Positions 17,576 to 26,185 are shown, numbered from the stretch's first letter. The stretch: 64,000 nt of DNA from J054 sp965221985 (GCA_965221985.1 OZ244928.1:1-64000), one strand, 5' to 3'. A program made the numbers and translations. The notes: a model not told the origin generated them from the sequence alone.

Positions 17576-18217
17576 ATGTCTCGCGCTAGCCGTCATGGGC
17601 TGCTGGCCGGTATCACCCTCGGCACCCTTGTACTGAGCTGGATTTCCGGGCCGCCGGCCGGCGCTGTTGACCGCAGCAGTCTGGCGACCGCCTGGCTATG
17701 TTTGTTGCTCTATTCGGCCGTGCTAGCCATGGGCCCAAGACAGCGCTTAGCGGCGTCGGGGCCCGCGCTGAACCTTTTGTCACGCCGTGATCTGGGTATC
17801 TGGACCGCCATTGTCGGCCTAATCCATTTCGCTTTGGGCAATGCCGAAGCCATGAACAGTGAATATCTCGCCGCCGTAACCAGTAATTCCGCCGCACTAT
17901 CGCCGGAACTGAGGGCCGATTTTTTCAATTGGGGCGCCATTAGCGGCACCGTCTTGGCCTTGATTCTGCTAGTACTGCTCAGTATTTCTAGCAATTGGGC
18001 GCTGCGCAAGCTTGGCCCCAAACTCTGGAAGAAAGTACAGCGCTTGAGCTACCTCGGCTTCGCTTTGTGTCTTTTGCACGGTCTTTTGTTTCAGATTCTC
18101 GAAAACAGACATGTGCTCTGGATTACCTTGCTGACCCTTGCCGGACTCGCGGTCTTGGGTGCGCAGCTGGCCGGACGGCGAGCCTATCGAAAAAACCAAT
18201 GGACCGACTATTACTGA
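17576..18217 (+). CDS. Ferric-reductase-like transmembrane protein
   Basis: 213 residues with about six membrane helices. Two helices carry His suited to heme b ligation (VGLIHFALGN and ALCLLHGLLFQ), and the overall pattern matches the ferric-reductase-like transmembrane domain also found in MsrQ. There is no FAD/NAD domain, so electrons must come from a partner, possibly the adjacent SDR. The ATG abuts the SDR stop with no gap. It could be an MsrQ-type quinol-linked heme protein, but no msrP gene is in the window. Confidence 0.72.
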   Translation: MSRASRHGLLAGITLGTLVLSWISGPPAGAVDRSSLATAWLCLLLYSAVLAMGPRQRLAASGPALNLLSRRDLGIWTAIVGLIHFALGNAEAMNSEYLAAVTSNSAALSPELRADFFNWGAISGTVLALILLVLLSISSNWALRKLGPKLWKKVQRLSYLGFALCLLHGLLFQILENRHVLWITLLTLAGLAVLGAQLAGRRAYRKNQWTDYY

Positions 18218-18295
18218 AAATCAACCCAGCAGCCTGTAGCGCTTGAAGCCTTGGAATATTCTGCGCAGATCTGCACCAATTCGCGACATTGAAAA

Positions 18296-18325
18296 AAAGC
18301 CCGCCGCGCTTTACCGGCGGGCTTT
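18296..18325. terminator. Bidirectional intrinsic terminator
   Basis: An 11-bp perfect stem, AAAGCCCGCCG / CGGCGGGCTTT, with an 8-nt loop, flanked by A residues on the left and TTTCT on the right. It lies between the convergent ferric-reductase-like and DUF4332 genes and can serve both. Confidence 0.85.
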
Positions 18326-18343
18326 CTCAGACATTATCAACGA

Positions 18344-18748
18344 TTAATGACTAACCGCACGTGGCAATTTCTTGGCCTGACCAATCCAGTCTTCGATTTG
18401 AGATTCCGTCGGCAATGCGCGGACTAGCTTCTTTTCTTCGTTCACTTCCGTCATCTTCGCCGTCAAATTCGCGGCATTGCGCTGCGCCAGTTCTAGCACT
18501 GAATCAACGCCGGAGCATTCTAGAAGCTCGGAATACTCACCACCGATGCCCTTAATGCGCATCAAGTCAGCATGATTAACAAATTTCAAGACTTGGGCTT
18601 CGGATAGCCCGGACTTGCTTGCGATTCCAGCCCGGCCAGCCTTGGTACCACCGGCCTCGAGTAAATTCTCGCAGCTCGTGACGCCTGCCGACTCCAACTT
18701 CTCGCTGTTTACTGGCCCAATACCCTCAATTGTTTCGAGTTTTGCCAT
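18344..18748 (-). CDS. DUF4332 helix-hairpin-helix protein
   Basis: 134 residues from the ATG at 18748-18746, which has a GGGAGA site; the longer frame lacks one. There are two helix-hairpin-helix-like units, IEGIGPVNSEKLESAGV near the N-terminus and IKGIGGEYSELLECSGV in the middle, with the DUF4332 pattern throughout. Such units usually bind DNA non-specifically, but this small family has no assigned role. It is the third gene of a leftward set with mscL and dodecin, each with its own ribosome-binding site. Confidence 0.8.
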   Translation of the reverse strand: MAKLETIEGIGPVNSEKLESAGVTSCENLLEAGGTKAGRAGIASKSGLSEAQVLKFVNHADLMRIKGIGGEYSELLECSGVDSVLELAQRNAANLTAKMTEVNEEKKLVRALPTESQIEDWIGQAKKLPRAVSH

Positions 18749-18810
18749 GATCAATCTCCCTACTACATGGTTGCGACGCACACTATCGCGCCATTTAAGA
18801 TATCCGCTGA

Positions 18811-19230
18811 TTAGTTCTTAGCCCGCAAAGCGTCGCGAATCTCCGTCAGCAGTTTTACATCTTCTGAAGGCTCAGTTGGCTCTTCAGCTACTTCTTCCTC
18901 TTGCTTCTTCAGCTTATTCATCGTTCTAACGACGAGAAAAATCGCCAAAGCAACAATTAGGAAATCAAGGACATTGTTGATAAATAGCCCGTACTTAACA
19001 ACCGGCGCTCCCGCCTCTTCAGCCGCAGCTAGGCTCGTAAAATTACCCTCGCCTAAGTTGATAAATAAACGGCTAAAATCAACACCACCCATTAGTTTTC
19101 CAATCGGCGGCATGATGATGTCGTTGACGAAAGACGACACGATCTTGCCAAAAGCGCCGCCAATCACGATGCCGACGGCCATATCAACAACATTGCCACG
19201 CATGGCAAAGTCTTTGAATTCTTGAAGCAT
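18811..19230 (-). CDS. mscL: Large-conductance mechanosensitive channel
   Basis: 139 residues from the ATG at 19230-19228, preceded by GGGGAG. The N-terminal amphipathic helix (MLQEFKDFAMRGNVVDMAVG) and the first membrane helix (GIVIGGAFGKIVSSFV) are diagnostic of MscL. A second membrane helix (VLDFLIVALAIFLVV) and a charged C-terminal helical bundle with an EEEVAEEPTEPSED linker follow. It forms a pentameric inner-membrane pore that opens under high membrane tension and releases solutes during osmotic downshock. Confidence 0.95.
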   Translation of the reverse strand: MLQEFKDFAMRGNVVDMAVGIVIGGAFGKIVSSFVNDIIMPPIGKLMGGVDFSRLFINLGEGNFTSLAAAEEAGAPVVKYGLFINNVLDFLIVALAIFLVVRTMNKLKKQEEEVAEEPTEPSEDVKLLTEIRDALRAKN

Positions 19231-19328
19231 CTGTATATCTCCCCTAGATGCCATTTCAGTGGCGACCTGTCGTGAGCCGCGGCGGAGTATTTACCGCCGA
19301 TTTGAACTCATTGGCCCCACATTTGATC

Positions 19329-19532
19329 TCAATCTTTCAGCACAAAGGTCAATTTCATGCGGACGCGGTACTCTTTGATCTTGCCACCCTTAATCACAGC
19401 TTCCTGATCCGCGATCCACGCGCCAGTAACATTATCGAGCGTCTTACAGCCGCGTTTTACGCCGGCTTCGAAGGCGTCCTCGAAACTCTTCGTAGAACTC
19501 GCGGTAATTTCAGTCGTACGTGCAACAGTCAT
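19329..19532 (-). CDS. Dodecin family flavin-binding protein
   Basis: 67 residues from the ATG at 19532-19530 with a GGGAGA site. The sequence (TEITASSTKSFEDAFEAGV, then VTGAWIADQEAVIKGGKI and EYRVRMKLTFVL) matches dodecins, small beta-alpha-beta-beta proteins that assemble into dodecamers storing flavins (or CoA-like ligands) in the cytoplasm. It lies upstream of mscL in the same direction with a 98-bp gap. Confidence 0.88.
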   Translation of the reverse strand: MTVARTTEITASSTKSFEDAFEAGVKRGCKTLDNVTGAWIADQEAVIKGGKIKEYRVRMKLTFVLKD

Positions 19533-19824
19533 GGCTTTTCTCCCATAGCTAATTAAAAAACAAATATCCGGTCGCATCGGCGCCGGCCGAACAAAACTCA
19601 GCCCGCCGCAACCCTTGACTTAGACACAGGCACACTCGCGGCCCGAGACTTGTTAGGCTGACAGCTGCGTAGAATTCTGTTAACTAGTTTAGCAGAGCTC
19701 GCCTAAGGATCGAGCGACTAAGGCCCGCGAGCGGGATTTGAACGCACATGGCCAGGGCAGGCAGCTAAGGGCAACGCCCGAGCCTGGATTGGGATTTTAA
19801 ACTAGCAACGGAGGCTAGGTCGGC

Positions 19825-21231
19825 ATGCATATAGAGTTTTTCGGGGCCGCGGGCGAGGTGACGGGATCCTGTCATATTTTGCATGTTGGGGAGCGTCGCG
19901 TGCTACTCGACTGCGGCATGATTCAGGGTGGGCGCCAGTCCAAAGTCCGCAACCGCGAAGAATTTCCTTTTGATCCAGGCAGTCTGGATGCCGTGATTTT
20001 AAGTCACGCCCATATTGATCATTCCGGACGATTGCCGCTGTTGGTCAAACGGGGTTATACCGGGCCTATCTATACCCATCAGGCGAGCCGCGATTTTGCT
20101 TGGGTCATGTTGGCCGATTCTGCGGAATTGGGTGAACGCGACACCGAGCGAGAAAATAAGCGCCGGCAACGCCAGGGTAAATCGCCGCTGGAACCATTAT
20201 ATACAGTTGAGGATGCCGAGCAGGCTTGCAAACAGCTAAAGGCCCTGCGCTATGGGGAGGCCCACGATGTTGTCCCGGGTGTTCAAGTCTGTTTTCGAGA
20301 TGCGGGCCATATCCTGGGCTCGGGCATTGTTGAAGTTGAACTTAAAGCCGAGGGCATTACCCGCAAGCTTGTCTTTAGCGGCGATTTGGGCCAATACGAC
20401 ACGCCCATACTCAAAGATCCGGATGTCATTGAATCAGCGGATCTTTTGCTCATGGAAAGCACCTACGGCGGTCGCTTTCACCGTGATCGCGGCGAAACAC
20501 TCAAGGAAATCGCGGAGATTATCGCGACAGCAGATCATGAACACGGCAACATCCTGATTCCAGCCTTTGCCGTTGGAAGAAGCCAAGAAATCTTGTATCA
20601 ACTGGGCCGGCACTATGACGAGTGGGGCTTAAAGGGCTGGAAAATCTTCTTGGATAGCCCCATGGCCATACAGGCCACGGAAATCTACTGGCGCTATCCG
20701 CATCTTTATGATGAAGATGCCACTCGATTGCGACGCAAGCACAACGAAATGCCCCTGCTGCCGAACCTGGTGATGTCCAGTTCGGCTGACGATTCACGCA
20801 AGATCAATGAAATCAAGAGTGGCGCCATCGTGATCGCCGGCAGCGGCATGTGCACCGGTGGCCGCATTCTCCATCACTTTAAGCATCAGCTTTGGCGGCC
20901 GCAGACCCAGGTCATCGTGGTGGGCTACCAAGCCAAGGGCTCCTTCGGCCGGCGGCTGGTCGATGGCCACGAGCATGTGCGCATTCATCATCAAAGCATT
21001 CGCGTCGCTGCCAAGATTCACACCGTCGGGGGACTCTCTGCCCATGGCGATCAGGATGACTTGGCCCGCTGGTACAACGGCTTCCAAAAACCGCCACCGG
21101 TATGTTTGGTGCATGGCGAACCCGACGCCGCGGAGAAATTCAGCAAGCGGCTGAAAAAAGAAGGCGCACCCTGGGTAAAACTGACCCGGCCTAGGATGAC
21201 CGTCGACCTAGGCCAGCTACAATCAGACTAG
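19825..21231 (+). CDS. MBL-fold beta-CASP ribonuclease-like protein
   Basis: 468 residues. The metallo-beta-lactamase core has H61-A-H63-I-D65-H66, a later His in DAGHILGSG and Asp in FSGDLGQYD. The beta-CASP insert (about 205-370; NILIPAFAVGRSQEILYQL) and RNA-specificity tail with VGGLSAHGDQDDL follow, as in CPSF73-like prokaryotic nucleases. It should be a zinc-dependent RNA (or DNA) endo/exonuclease. It starts after a GGAGG-containing leader and is followed 23 bp later by a HerA-like ATPase, suggesting they act on the same nucleic acid. Confidence 0.88.
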   Translation: MHIEFFGAAGEVTGSCHILHVGERRVLLDCGMIQGGRQSKVRNREEFPFDPGSLDAVILSHAHIDHSGRLPLLVKRGYTGPIYTHQASRDFAWVMLADSAELGERDTERENKRRQRQGKSPLEPLYTVEDAEQACKQLKALRYGEAHDVVPGVQVCFRDAGHILGSGIVEVELKAEGITRKLVFSGDLGQYDTPILKDPDVIESADLLLMESTYGGRFHRDRGETLKEIAEIIATADHEHGNILIPAFAVGRSQEILYQLGRHYDEWGLKGWKIFLDSPMAIQATEIYWRYPHLYDEDATRLRRKHNEMPLLPNLVMSSSADDSRKINEIKSGAIVIAGSGMCTGGRILHHFKHQLWRPQTQVIVVGYQAKGSFGRRLVDGHEHVRIHHQSIRVAAKIHTVGGLSAHGDQDDLARWYNGFQKPPPVCLVHGEPDAAEKFSKRLKKEGAPWVKLTRPRMTVDLGQLQSD

Positions 21232-21254
21232 AACCAAATCACTAGGAACCCAGC

Positions 21255-23666
21255 ATGCAGGATTTCGAAAAACTCGGCGCCTTCTATCTCGGCCGCCGGT
21301 TTGATGCAGAAACCCAGGCGAGCACGAATGAGCTAATCCTTTACGATGCAAAAGATCTAAACACGCATGCCGTGATCATCGGCATGACGGGCAGCGGTAA
21401 GACCGGCCTGGGCATCGGGATGATCGAAGAAGCGGCACTGGATCACATCCCGGTCATTGCCATTGACCCGAAGGGCGACTTGGGCAACTTGTTGCTGAGT
21501 TTCCCGCGACTGCGGGGCGAAGATTTTGCCCCCTGGATTGATCCACGGGCTGCCGCGGAGCAAGGTCAAACGCCAAAAGAGTTTGCTGCCGCCAAGGCAA
21601 AGCTTTGGCGCGAAGGTTTGAAAGCCTGGGGCCAGACGCCCGCGCGCATTAAAGCCTTGCGTGCGGCGGTGGATATGGCCATATACACGCCTGGAAGCTC
21701 AGCCGGCACGCCGGTATCGGTATTGCGCGAATTCTCGCCGCCCACCGCCGAGTTGTTAGCGGATGGTGATCTCTACCGCGACCGGCTGCAAGGCACCGCC
21801 ACCAGCCTACTCACGCTCGTGGACCTGGCCAACGACCCCTTGAGTAGCCCCGAACATATTCTGATTACCAGTATTCTGGATAAGGCGTGGCAGGCGGGAA
21901 ATTCCCTTGACCTAGCGGAACTCATTGCAGCAATTCAGGACCCCGGCATCGATCGCGTGGGCGTTATGGAATTAGATAATTTTTTTCCACCGAAAGATCG
22001 CTTTGCTTTCGCACTCAGGCTCAATAATTTGCTGGCGGCACCGGGTTTCGATGCGTGGATGCAGGGTGAACCCATGAATATTGACGGGCTGCTCTATAAC
22101 GCCGCCGGCAAACCACGCATTAGCGTGATGTCCATCGCGCATTTGAGTGACGCAGAACGCATGTTCTTTGTCACGCTGCTACTGACTGAGCTGTTGGGCT
22201 GGATGCGCAGTCAGCCAGGATCTGGATCACTGCGCGCCATCCTTTACATGGACGAAATCTTCGGCTACATGCCGCCGGTTGCCAATCCACCCTCTAAGCA
22301 GCCACTCCTTACGCTGCTGAAACAGGCACGCGCTTATGGCCTAGGCCTGGTGCTGGCAACACAGAATCCCGTGGATCTGGACTACAAAGGGCTATCAAAC
22401 ACCGGTACCTGGTTCATTGGCCGCCTGCAAACTAAACGCGATAAGGCCAGAGTCCGTGAAGGTCTATTGGGCGCGTCGGGGGCGGATCAACTGAAACCGG
22501 AAAGTCTGGATGCAACGCTGGCGGGCTTGGGCAAGCGGCGCTTCTTGTTGCACAATGTACATGAACGCGAGCCGGTGCTGTTTGAAACTCGCTGGGTCAT
22601 GTCATATTTGGCCGGTCCGCTAACCCGCGATCAGATTAAGCGCCTTAGTAAAGACGATACCGAATCGAGGGCAACCGAAGAGTTGCCGCAAAACGTGCCT
22701 AAGCCGCGCAGTAGCGGAACGAGACCAGTACTCGCGCCAGATATTCGCGAGGTTTTCTTGCCGGCTAAGCAAACGCCGGGCGCTGGCGAAACCTTGGTCT
22801 ATTACCCCAGTCTGCTGGCCGCCGGCAGCACTAATTTTTTTAACGCAAGCTTGGGAATCAATCAGCGGGAAGACTACTTAATGACCCTGGAACCCGAGGA
22901 CGAGTCAGGCGACGTGAACTGGGCCGAATCTTCTCCTTTATCGCTGAAGCCAGTCGATCTGGACAAGCGGCCAGACCCGGATGCAGGCTTTGCCGAGCTT
23001 CCGGCCTGCCTGGGTCGTGCCAAACAGTACAAGATATGGGACAAAGATCTAAAACGTTGGCTGCGAGTAAACCGGACTTTGGTCCTTTTTAAAAGTGCGG
23101 TGCATAAGAGCACTTCCAAGCCGGGTGAATCGCAACGTGACTTTCGCATACGCCTGCAACAACTGGGTAATGAAAAGCGTGATCTAAAAGTTGCAAAACT
23201 TCGCGAACGTTATGAAGCAAAAGTCGTTACCTTGGAAGACCGCTTGCGCCGAGCTCAGCAAACGCTAGAAAAACAAGCTGAGCAAGCCAGCGGCCAAAAA
23301 CTCGACGCGGCTTTGTCCCTTGGTACGGCAGTGTTGGGCGCCCTGCTCGGCAGAAAACGCATTTCGACAAGTTCTGCATCACGAGTTGGAACCGCCGTGC
23401 GCAAGGCCGGCCGCATTGGCCAAGAAAGCGGCGATGTGCGTCGAGCCGAACAAAGTGTGCGAGCTGTTGAGAAGAAATTGGCTGAGCTACGGCAGAAATT
23501 CGATGACGATGTCGCCAAGTTAGATGCCGCCTATGATGCGCAAGCAGAAGAACTCCAGGAAAAGCGTATCCGTCCACGCGTGGCTGATGTGCAAGTTACG
23601 CTACTGGCCCTAGGCTGGCTTCCCTACCTAGAAGATCATGAAGGCAAGCTTACTGCCGCTTGGTAA
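21255..23666 (+). CDS. HerA-like (DUF87/DUF853-type) ATPase with C-terminal coiled coil
   Basis: 803 residues. The FtsK/HerA-type ATPase has Walker A GMTGSGKT (43-50), IPVIAIDPKGDLGNLL after it, Walker B ILYMDEIFG and the sensor-like LVLATQNPVDLDYKGLSN. The C-terminal third (about 610-770) has long charged coiled coils interrupted by an Ala/Gly stretch (AALSLGTAVLGALLG) resembling a hydrophobic hairpin. HerA-family motors move along DNA, usually with a nuclease. Here the partner would be the beta-CASP nuclease 23 bp upstream, rather than NurA. Substrate and role are unknown. Confidence 0.82.
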   Translation: MQDFEKLGAFYLGRRFDAETQASTNELILYDAKDLNTHAVIIGMTGSGKTGLGIGMIEEAALDHIPVIAIDPKGDLGNLLLSFPRLRGEDFAPWIDPRAAAEQGQTPKEFAAAKAKLWREGLKAWGQTPARIKALRAAVDMAIYTPGSSAGTPVSVLREFSPPTAELLADGDLYRDRLQGTATSLLTLVDLANDPLSSPEHILITSILDKAWQAGNSLDLAELIAAIQDPGIDRVGVMELDNFFPPKDRFAFALRLNNLLAAPGFDAWMQGEPMNIDGLLYNAAGKPRISVMSIAHLSDAERMFFVTLLLTELLGWMRSQPGSGSLRAILYMDEIFGYMPPVANPPSKQPLLTLLKQARAYGLGLVLATQNPVDLDYKGLSNTGTWFIGRLQTKRDKARVREGLLGASGADQLKPESLDATLAGLGKRRFLLHNVHEREPVLFETRWVMSYLAGPLTRDQIKRLSKDDTESRATEELPQNVPKPRSSGTRPVLAPDIREVFLPAKQTPGAGETLVYYPSLLAAGSTNFFNASLGINQREDYLMTLEPEDESGDVNWAESSPLSLKPVDLDKRPDPDAGFAELPACLGRAKQYKIWDKDLKRWLRVNRTLVLFKSAVHKSTSKPGESQRDFRIRLQQLGNEKRDLKVAKLRERYEAKVVTLEDRLRRAQQTLEKQAEQASGQKLDAALSLGTAVLGALLGRKRISTSSASRVGTAVRKAGRIGQESGDVRRAEQSVRAVEKKLAELRQKFDDDVAKLDAAYDAQAEELQEKRIRPRVADVQVTLLALGWLPYLEDHEGKLTAAW

Positions 23667-23725
23667 GGATTAGAATCCAACACGGTTCACAGGCCGCAGC
23701 CGCCTGAGTGGTTTAGGCTGGCGGA

Positions 23726-24526
23726 ATGGCTGGTTCAGGCAATGCACTGCGCATCTTCCGTCAGGCCACGGTCCTAATCGTCGGTGTGATGATCGTGGTG
23801 GGCAATTTCATTGGCCAAGCTCGCGTCACGAGCTGGGATGAAACCCTGTGGGTCGGCCTGTACCCCATCGCGGGCGACGACCAAGCCGCAAGCCAAGACT
23901 ACTTGAACGGTCTAGATGCCAGGCAATACGACGGCATTGAGAAATTTCTAGCCTCTGAAGCAAAACGCTATGGCCTAGGCTTGGAAAGACCCTTCCGCGT
24001 AAATCTCGGGCAAGGCCTTGACGAATTGCCGCCCTCACCGCCCCCGTCGGGGAATATGCTGGGCGTGATGTATTGGAGTCTTAAGTTTCGGTTTTGGGCT
24101 TGGCGCAGTCTCGCCGACCAACCTGGACCAGACCCCGATATCCGCATTTTCTTGATCTACCACGACCCAAAAATCGCACCGCGCCTACCCCATTCTCTGG
24201 GCCTGAAAGAAGGCCGCATCGGCATTGCCCATGTCTTCGCGGACCGGCGTATGCGGGGTAGCAATAACGTGGTCATTGCCCATGAAATGCTGCATACGCT
24301 CGGGGCGACGGACAAATATGACCTCGCCACGGGATTGCCGCGGTATCCCGATGGCTATGCGGAGCCCGCGCGCGAACCTGTTTTTCCCCAAGAATTTGCG
24401 GAAATCATGGGTGGCCGCGTGCCGATTGCCGAGGATGAGGCAAAAATCCCGAACGCACTGCAGCAGGCGCGAATCGGCGCCCTGACGGCCTCAGAACTGC
24501 GTTGGCCACCCCTTGTATCGCCCTAA
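23726..24526 (+). CDS. Membrane-anchored metzincin-like metalloprotease
   Basis: 266 residues with one N-terminal membrane segment (about 11-30) and then a predicted periplasmic domain. Residues 186-196 read HEMLHTLGATD, matching the metzincin zinc site HExxHxxGxx(H/D), and EIMGG at about 227-231 may provide the Met-turn. A single-pass zinc protease is likely. I cannot place it in a named family. It follows the HerA-like gene by 59 bp, and that spacing would allow co-transcription. Confidence 0.68.
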   Translation: MAGSGNALRIFRQATVLIVGVMIVVGNFIGQARVTSWDETLWVGLYPIAGDDQAASQDYLNGLDARQYDGIEKFLASEAKRYGLGLERPFRVNLGQGLDELPPSPPPSGNMLGVMYWSLKFRFWAWRSLADQPGPDPDIRIFLIYHDPKIAPRLPHSLGLKEGRIGIAHVFADRRMRGSNNVVIAHEMLHTLGATDKYDLATGLPRYPDGYAEPAREPVFPQEFAEIMGGRVPIAEDEAKIPNALQQARIGALTASELRWPPLVSP

Positions 24527-24610
24527 TATAGGGCCTGTAGGCTACAATCAGTAGATTACCGTGGCACTGCTGCCTATAGTGCGCGGGTCAGGCTATTCCG
24601 TAGGGAGAGA

Positions 24611-25072
24611 TTGAAGATGACTAATAAGGCTCTAAACTGGCTAATCGTAGCCACAGTAGCCGTGCTGCTTGCTGCTTGCGGCGACTCCGGCAAATCGTCC
24701 ATGGAGGACGCTGCTGATTCCATGGGTGATGCCGCCGACTCGGTCGGTGACGCCATGGGCAGTGCCGCCGACGCTGTCAGCGAAACCGCGGGCGACGTTG
24801 TTGATGCCACGGGCGATGCAATGAATGCCGCCGGTGACGCGGTGGGTGATGCCGTCGACGCCACGGGTGATGCGATTGACGCAACCGTTGATGCCGCTGG
24901 CGATGCCGTCGACGCAACCGTCGATGCCGCTGGTAATGCCGTGGATGCCACGGTCGAAACCGCCGGTGACATTGCCGATGCAACGGGCGACGCCATCAGC
25001 GATGCTGCGGATGCGACCGGTGATGCTGTCGACGATGCGAAGCAGAAAACGGCAGATATGTTAACGGAGTAG
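24611..25072 (+). CDS. Ala/Asp-repeat lipoprotein
   Basis: About 151-153 residues; the start may be TTG 24611 or ATG 24617, both after GGGAGAG. A lipoprotein signal ends in LLAACG. The mature protein is almost wholly degenerate repeats of about 11 residues of the type DATGDAVDA, rich in Ala, Asp, Val and Gly with no aromatic residues. The periodicity suggests a long amphipathic helix or coiled rod in the periplasm, somewhat like Lpp- or LEA-type proteins. A strong terminator follows directly. The function is unknown. Confidence 0.7.
   Translation: MKMTNKALNWLIVATVAVLLAACGDSGKSSMEDAADSMGDAADSVGDAMGSAADAVSETAGDVVDATGDAMNAAGDAVGDAVDATGDAIDATVDAAGDAVDATVDAAGNAVDATVETAGDIADATGDAISDAADATGDAVDDAKQKTADMLTE
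24700..25040 (+). repeat. Degenerate tandem repeat encoding the DATGDAVDA-type motif
   Basis: Variants of GATGCCG(T/C)CGACGCAACCG(T/G)(T/C)GA recur at intervals of about 33 bp across the lipoprotein gene. Copies differ by several bases, mostly at third positions, so protein periodicity has been kept while DNA identity has decayed. Confidence 0.6.
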
Positions 25073-25080
25073 ATTCCGCA

Positions 25081-25113
25081 AAACCGGGTGCCTCTGTCAG
25101 AGGTGCCCGGTTT
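25081..25113 (+). terminator. Stem-loop terminator after the repeat lipoprotein
   Basis: A 15-bp stem with two G-T pairs (25081-25095 with 25099-25113; ends AAACCGGG / CCCGGTTT) and a 3-nt loop, starting 9 bp after the stop codon. The 3' arm ends in TTT, but no long T-tract follows. Confidence 0.75.
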
Positions 25114-25144
25114 ACTACTCACGACCCGTTTATCCCAGACCGGC

Positions 25145-25173
25145 AAAAAAAAGCGGACCGCACCGCGGACCGC
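25145..25173 (-). terminator. Minus-strand intrinsic terminator without an assigned gene
   Basis: On the minus strand GCGGTCCGC-GGT-GCGGTCCGC forms a stem of 4+4 bp around a T-T mismatch, followed by eight T residues. No leftward gene ends here, and the plus strand has no T-tract after the hairpin. Confidence 0.55.
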
Positions 25174-25441
25174 CCAAATGCTCCGGCTATTCTTGTAGTT
25201 ACTTCGTTCTCAGCCTGGGGGTAGACTGAGAGTACAGTCTATGCGCAGACAGGCTCATGAGGTGATCCCGCAGTGCCCAAAAAGTGTGCGCCCCGTCCCG
25301 TCTCTGACCTACCCCGACCCCATTAGGTAAAATTAACGCAATCCAGCCCCTGTCCTTCTACTAGGATTTCCGTCACCACGCGGTCTGCCGCTAGGCGGGC
25401 CGACAAAATAAGCTGTCGCTCAACTTTTTAAAGGGGTTACT
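25174..25441. other. Gene-free stretch between the orphan terminator and a VPLPA-CTERM gene
   Basis: 268 bp without a convincing frame on either strand. It must hold the promoter and the AAAGGGG ribosome-binding site of the rightward gene at 25442. A leftward small RNA ending at the terminator at 25145-25173 is possible. Together with the two hairpins to its left it makes a 369-bp intergenic region. Confidence 0.4.
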
Positions 25442-26164
25442 GTGACGAGACCTGCCATGGCCTTACTGGCCTTTTTCTGCTTGATTACTTCTGGCGTTAA
25501 CGCGGCCACAATCACCGTTTATACTGACTTCGCAGCCTGGTCTGCTGTGAGCAGCGGCGTCACGACCCTGGATTTTGAGTCACCGGACGCCTCCAGCGGT
25601 AATGTACTACTCAACGGCGATGAATATGTGGCCTTAAGTGGTGCACCCACGCTCAATTTCATTGCCACGCCAGGTATCAATCCCGATCAAAACTTACAGG
25701 TGGGTGAAGCCGATTTAGAAGTCGGGCCCAACAGCGGAGATCAACTCCTGTTTCCGGGTCTCTTCGTTCAAGGCGCTTCTGGCAACGGCGGGATTCTGGA
25801 ACTGCACCTGGATTCCCCCCAATCGGCCTTCGGTGCCTTTTTCGCGGACATCGAAAAAGGTAAAACCACCACGGGATTTGATGTCGACCGTGATGGCGAA
25901 ATCGACCTGCGGTTTAGCGATGCCTATCCCATCAATCCAGGCGACGGCGAAACGGTTTTTCTGGGCTTTATCACGGATATGCCTGTCGCCAGCATCGATA
26001 TTCACCTGAATTCCGCCAACCTTGCACCGCCGGGTTCCGACGGTGTCGGTCTGGATGATCTGAGTTATGGCCAAGCAGTCGTGCCCTTGCCCGGCGCCGG
26101 GTTATTGCTCGGTAGTGCGATCATGCTCCTGGGTTGGCGAGGGCGCCAACGCCCCAGGGCATAA
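25442..26164 (+). CDS. Exported VPLPA-CTERM-type sorted protein
   Basis: 240 residues starting at GTG with an AAAGGGG site 5 bp before. A signal peptide of about 21 residues, a beta-rich domain of about 180 residues, and a C-terminal tripartite sorting signal: VPLPGAG, a hydrophobic helix (LLLGSAIMLLG) and a basic end (WRGRQRPRA). Such signals are cut by an exosortase, and proteins carrying them are usually linked to extracellular polysaccharide. No exosortase gene is in the window. The FDVDRDGEIDLRF segment resembles an EF-hand-like calcium loop. The function of the main domain is not recognised. Confidence 0.8.
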   Translation: MTRPAMALLAFFCLITSGVNAATITVYTDFAAWSAVSSGVTTLDFESPDASSGNVLLNGDEYVALSGAPTLNFIATPGINPDQNLQVGEADLEVGPNSGDQLLFPGLFVQGASGNGGILELHLDSPQSAFGAFFADIEKGKTTTGFDVDRDGEIDLRFSDAYPINPGDGETVFLGFITDMPVASIDIHLNSANLAPPGSDGVGLDDLSYGQAVVPLPGAGLLLGSAIMLLGWRGRQRPRA

Positions 26165-26185
26165 AGCACGGCACAGCCTCGTTCC

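Noticed and set aside
19724..19760. A minus-strand GCGTTCAAATCCCGC stretch like a tRNA T-arm
   Set aside because: Neither a matching acceptor stem nor D and anticodon arms could be formed in the adjoining bases, and one T-stem pair is mismatched. It may be chance or a decayed fragment.
23227..23577. A 116-codon leftward frame inside the HerA-like gene
   Set aside because: It is antisense to the coiled-coil region, with no start signal or family match.
24574..25146. A 190-codon leftward Ser/Ala-rich frame
   Set aside because: It is the mirror of the repeat lipoprotein gene; periodic GC-rich repeats leave open frames on the other strand.
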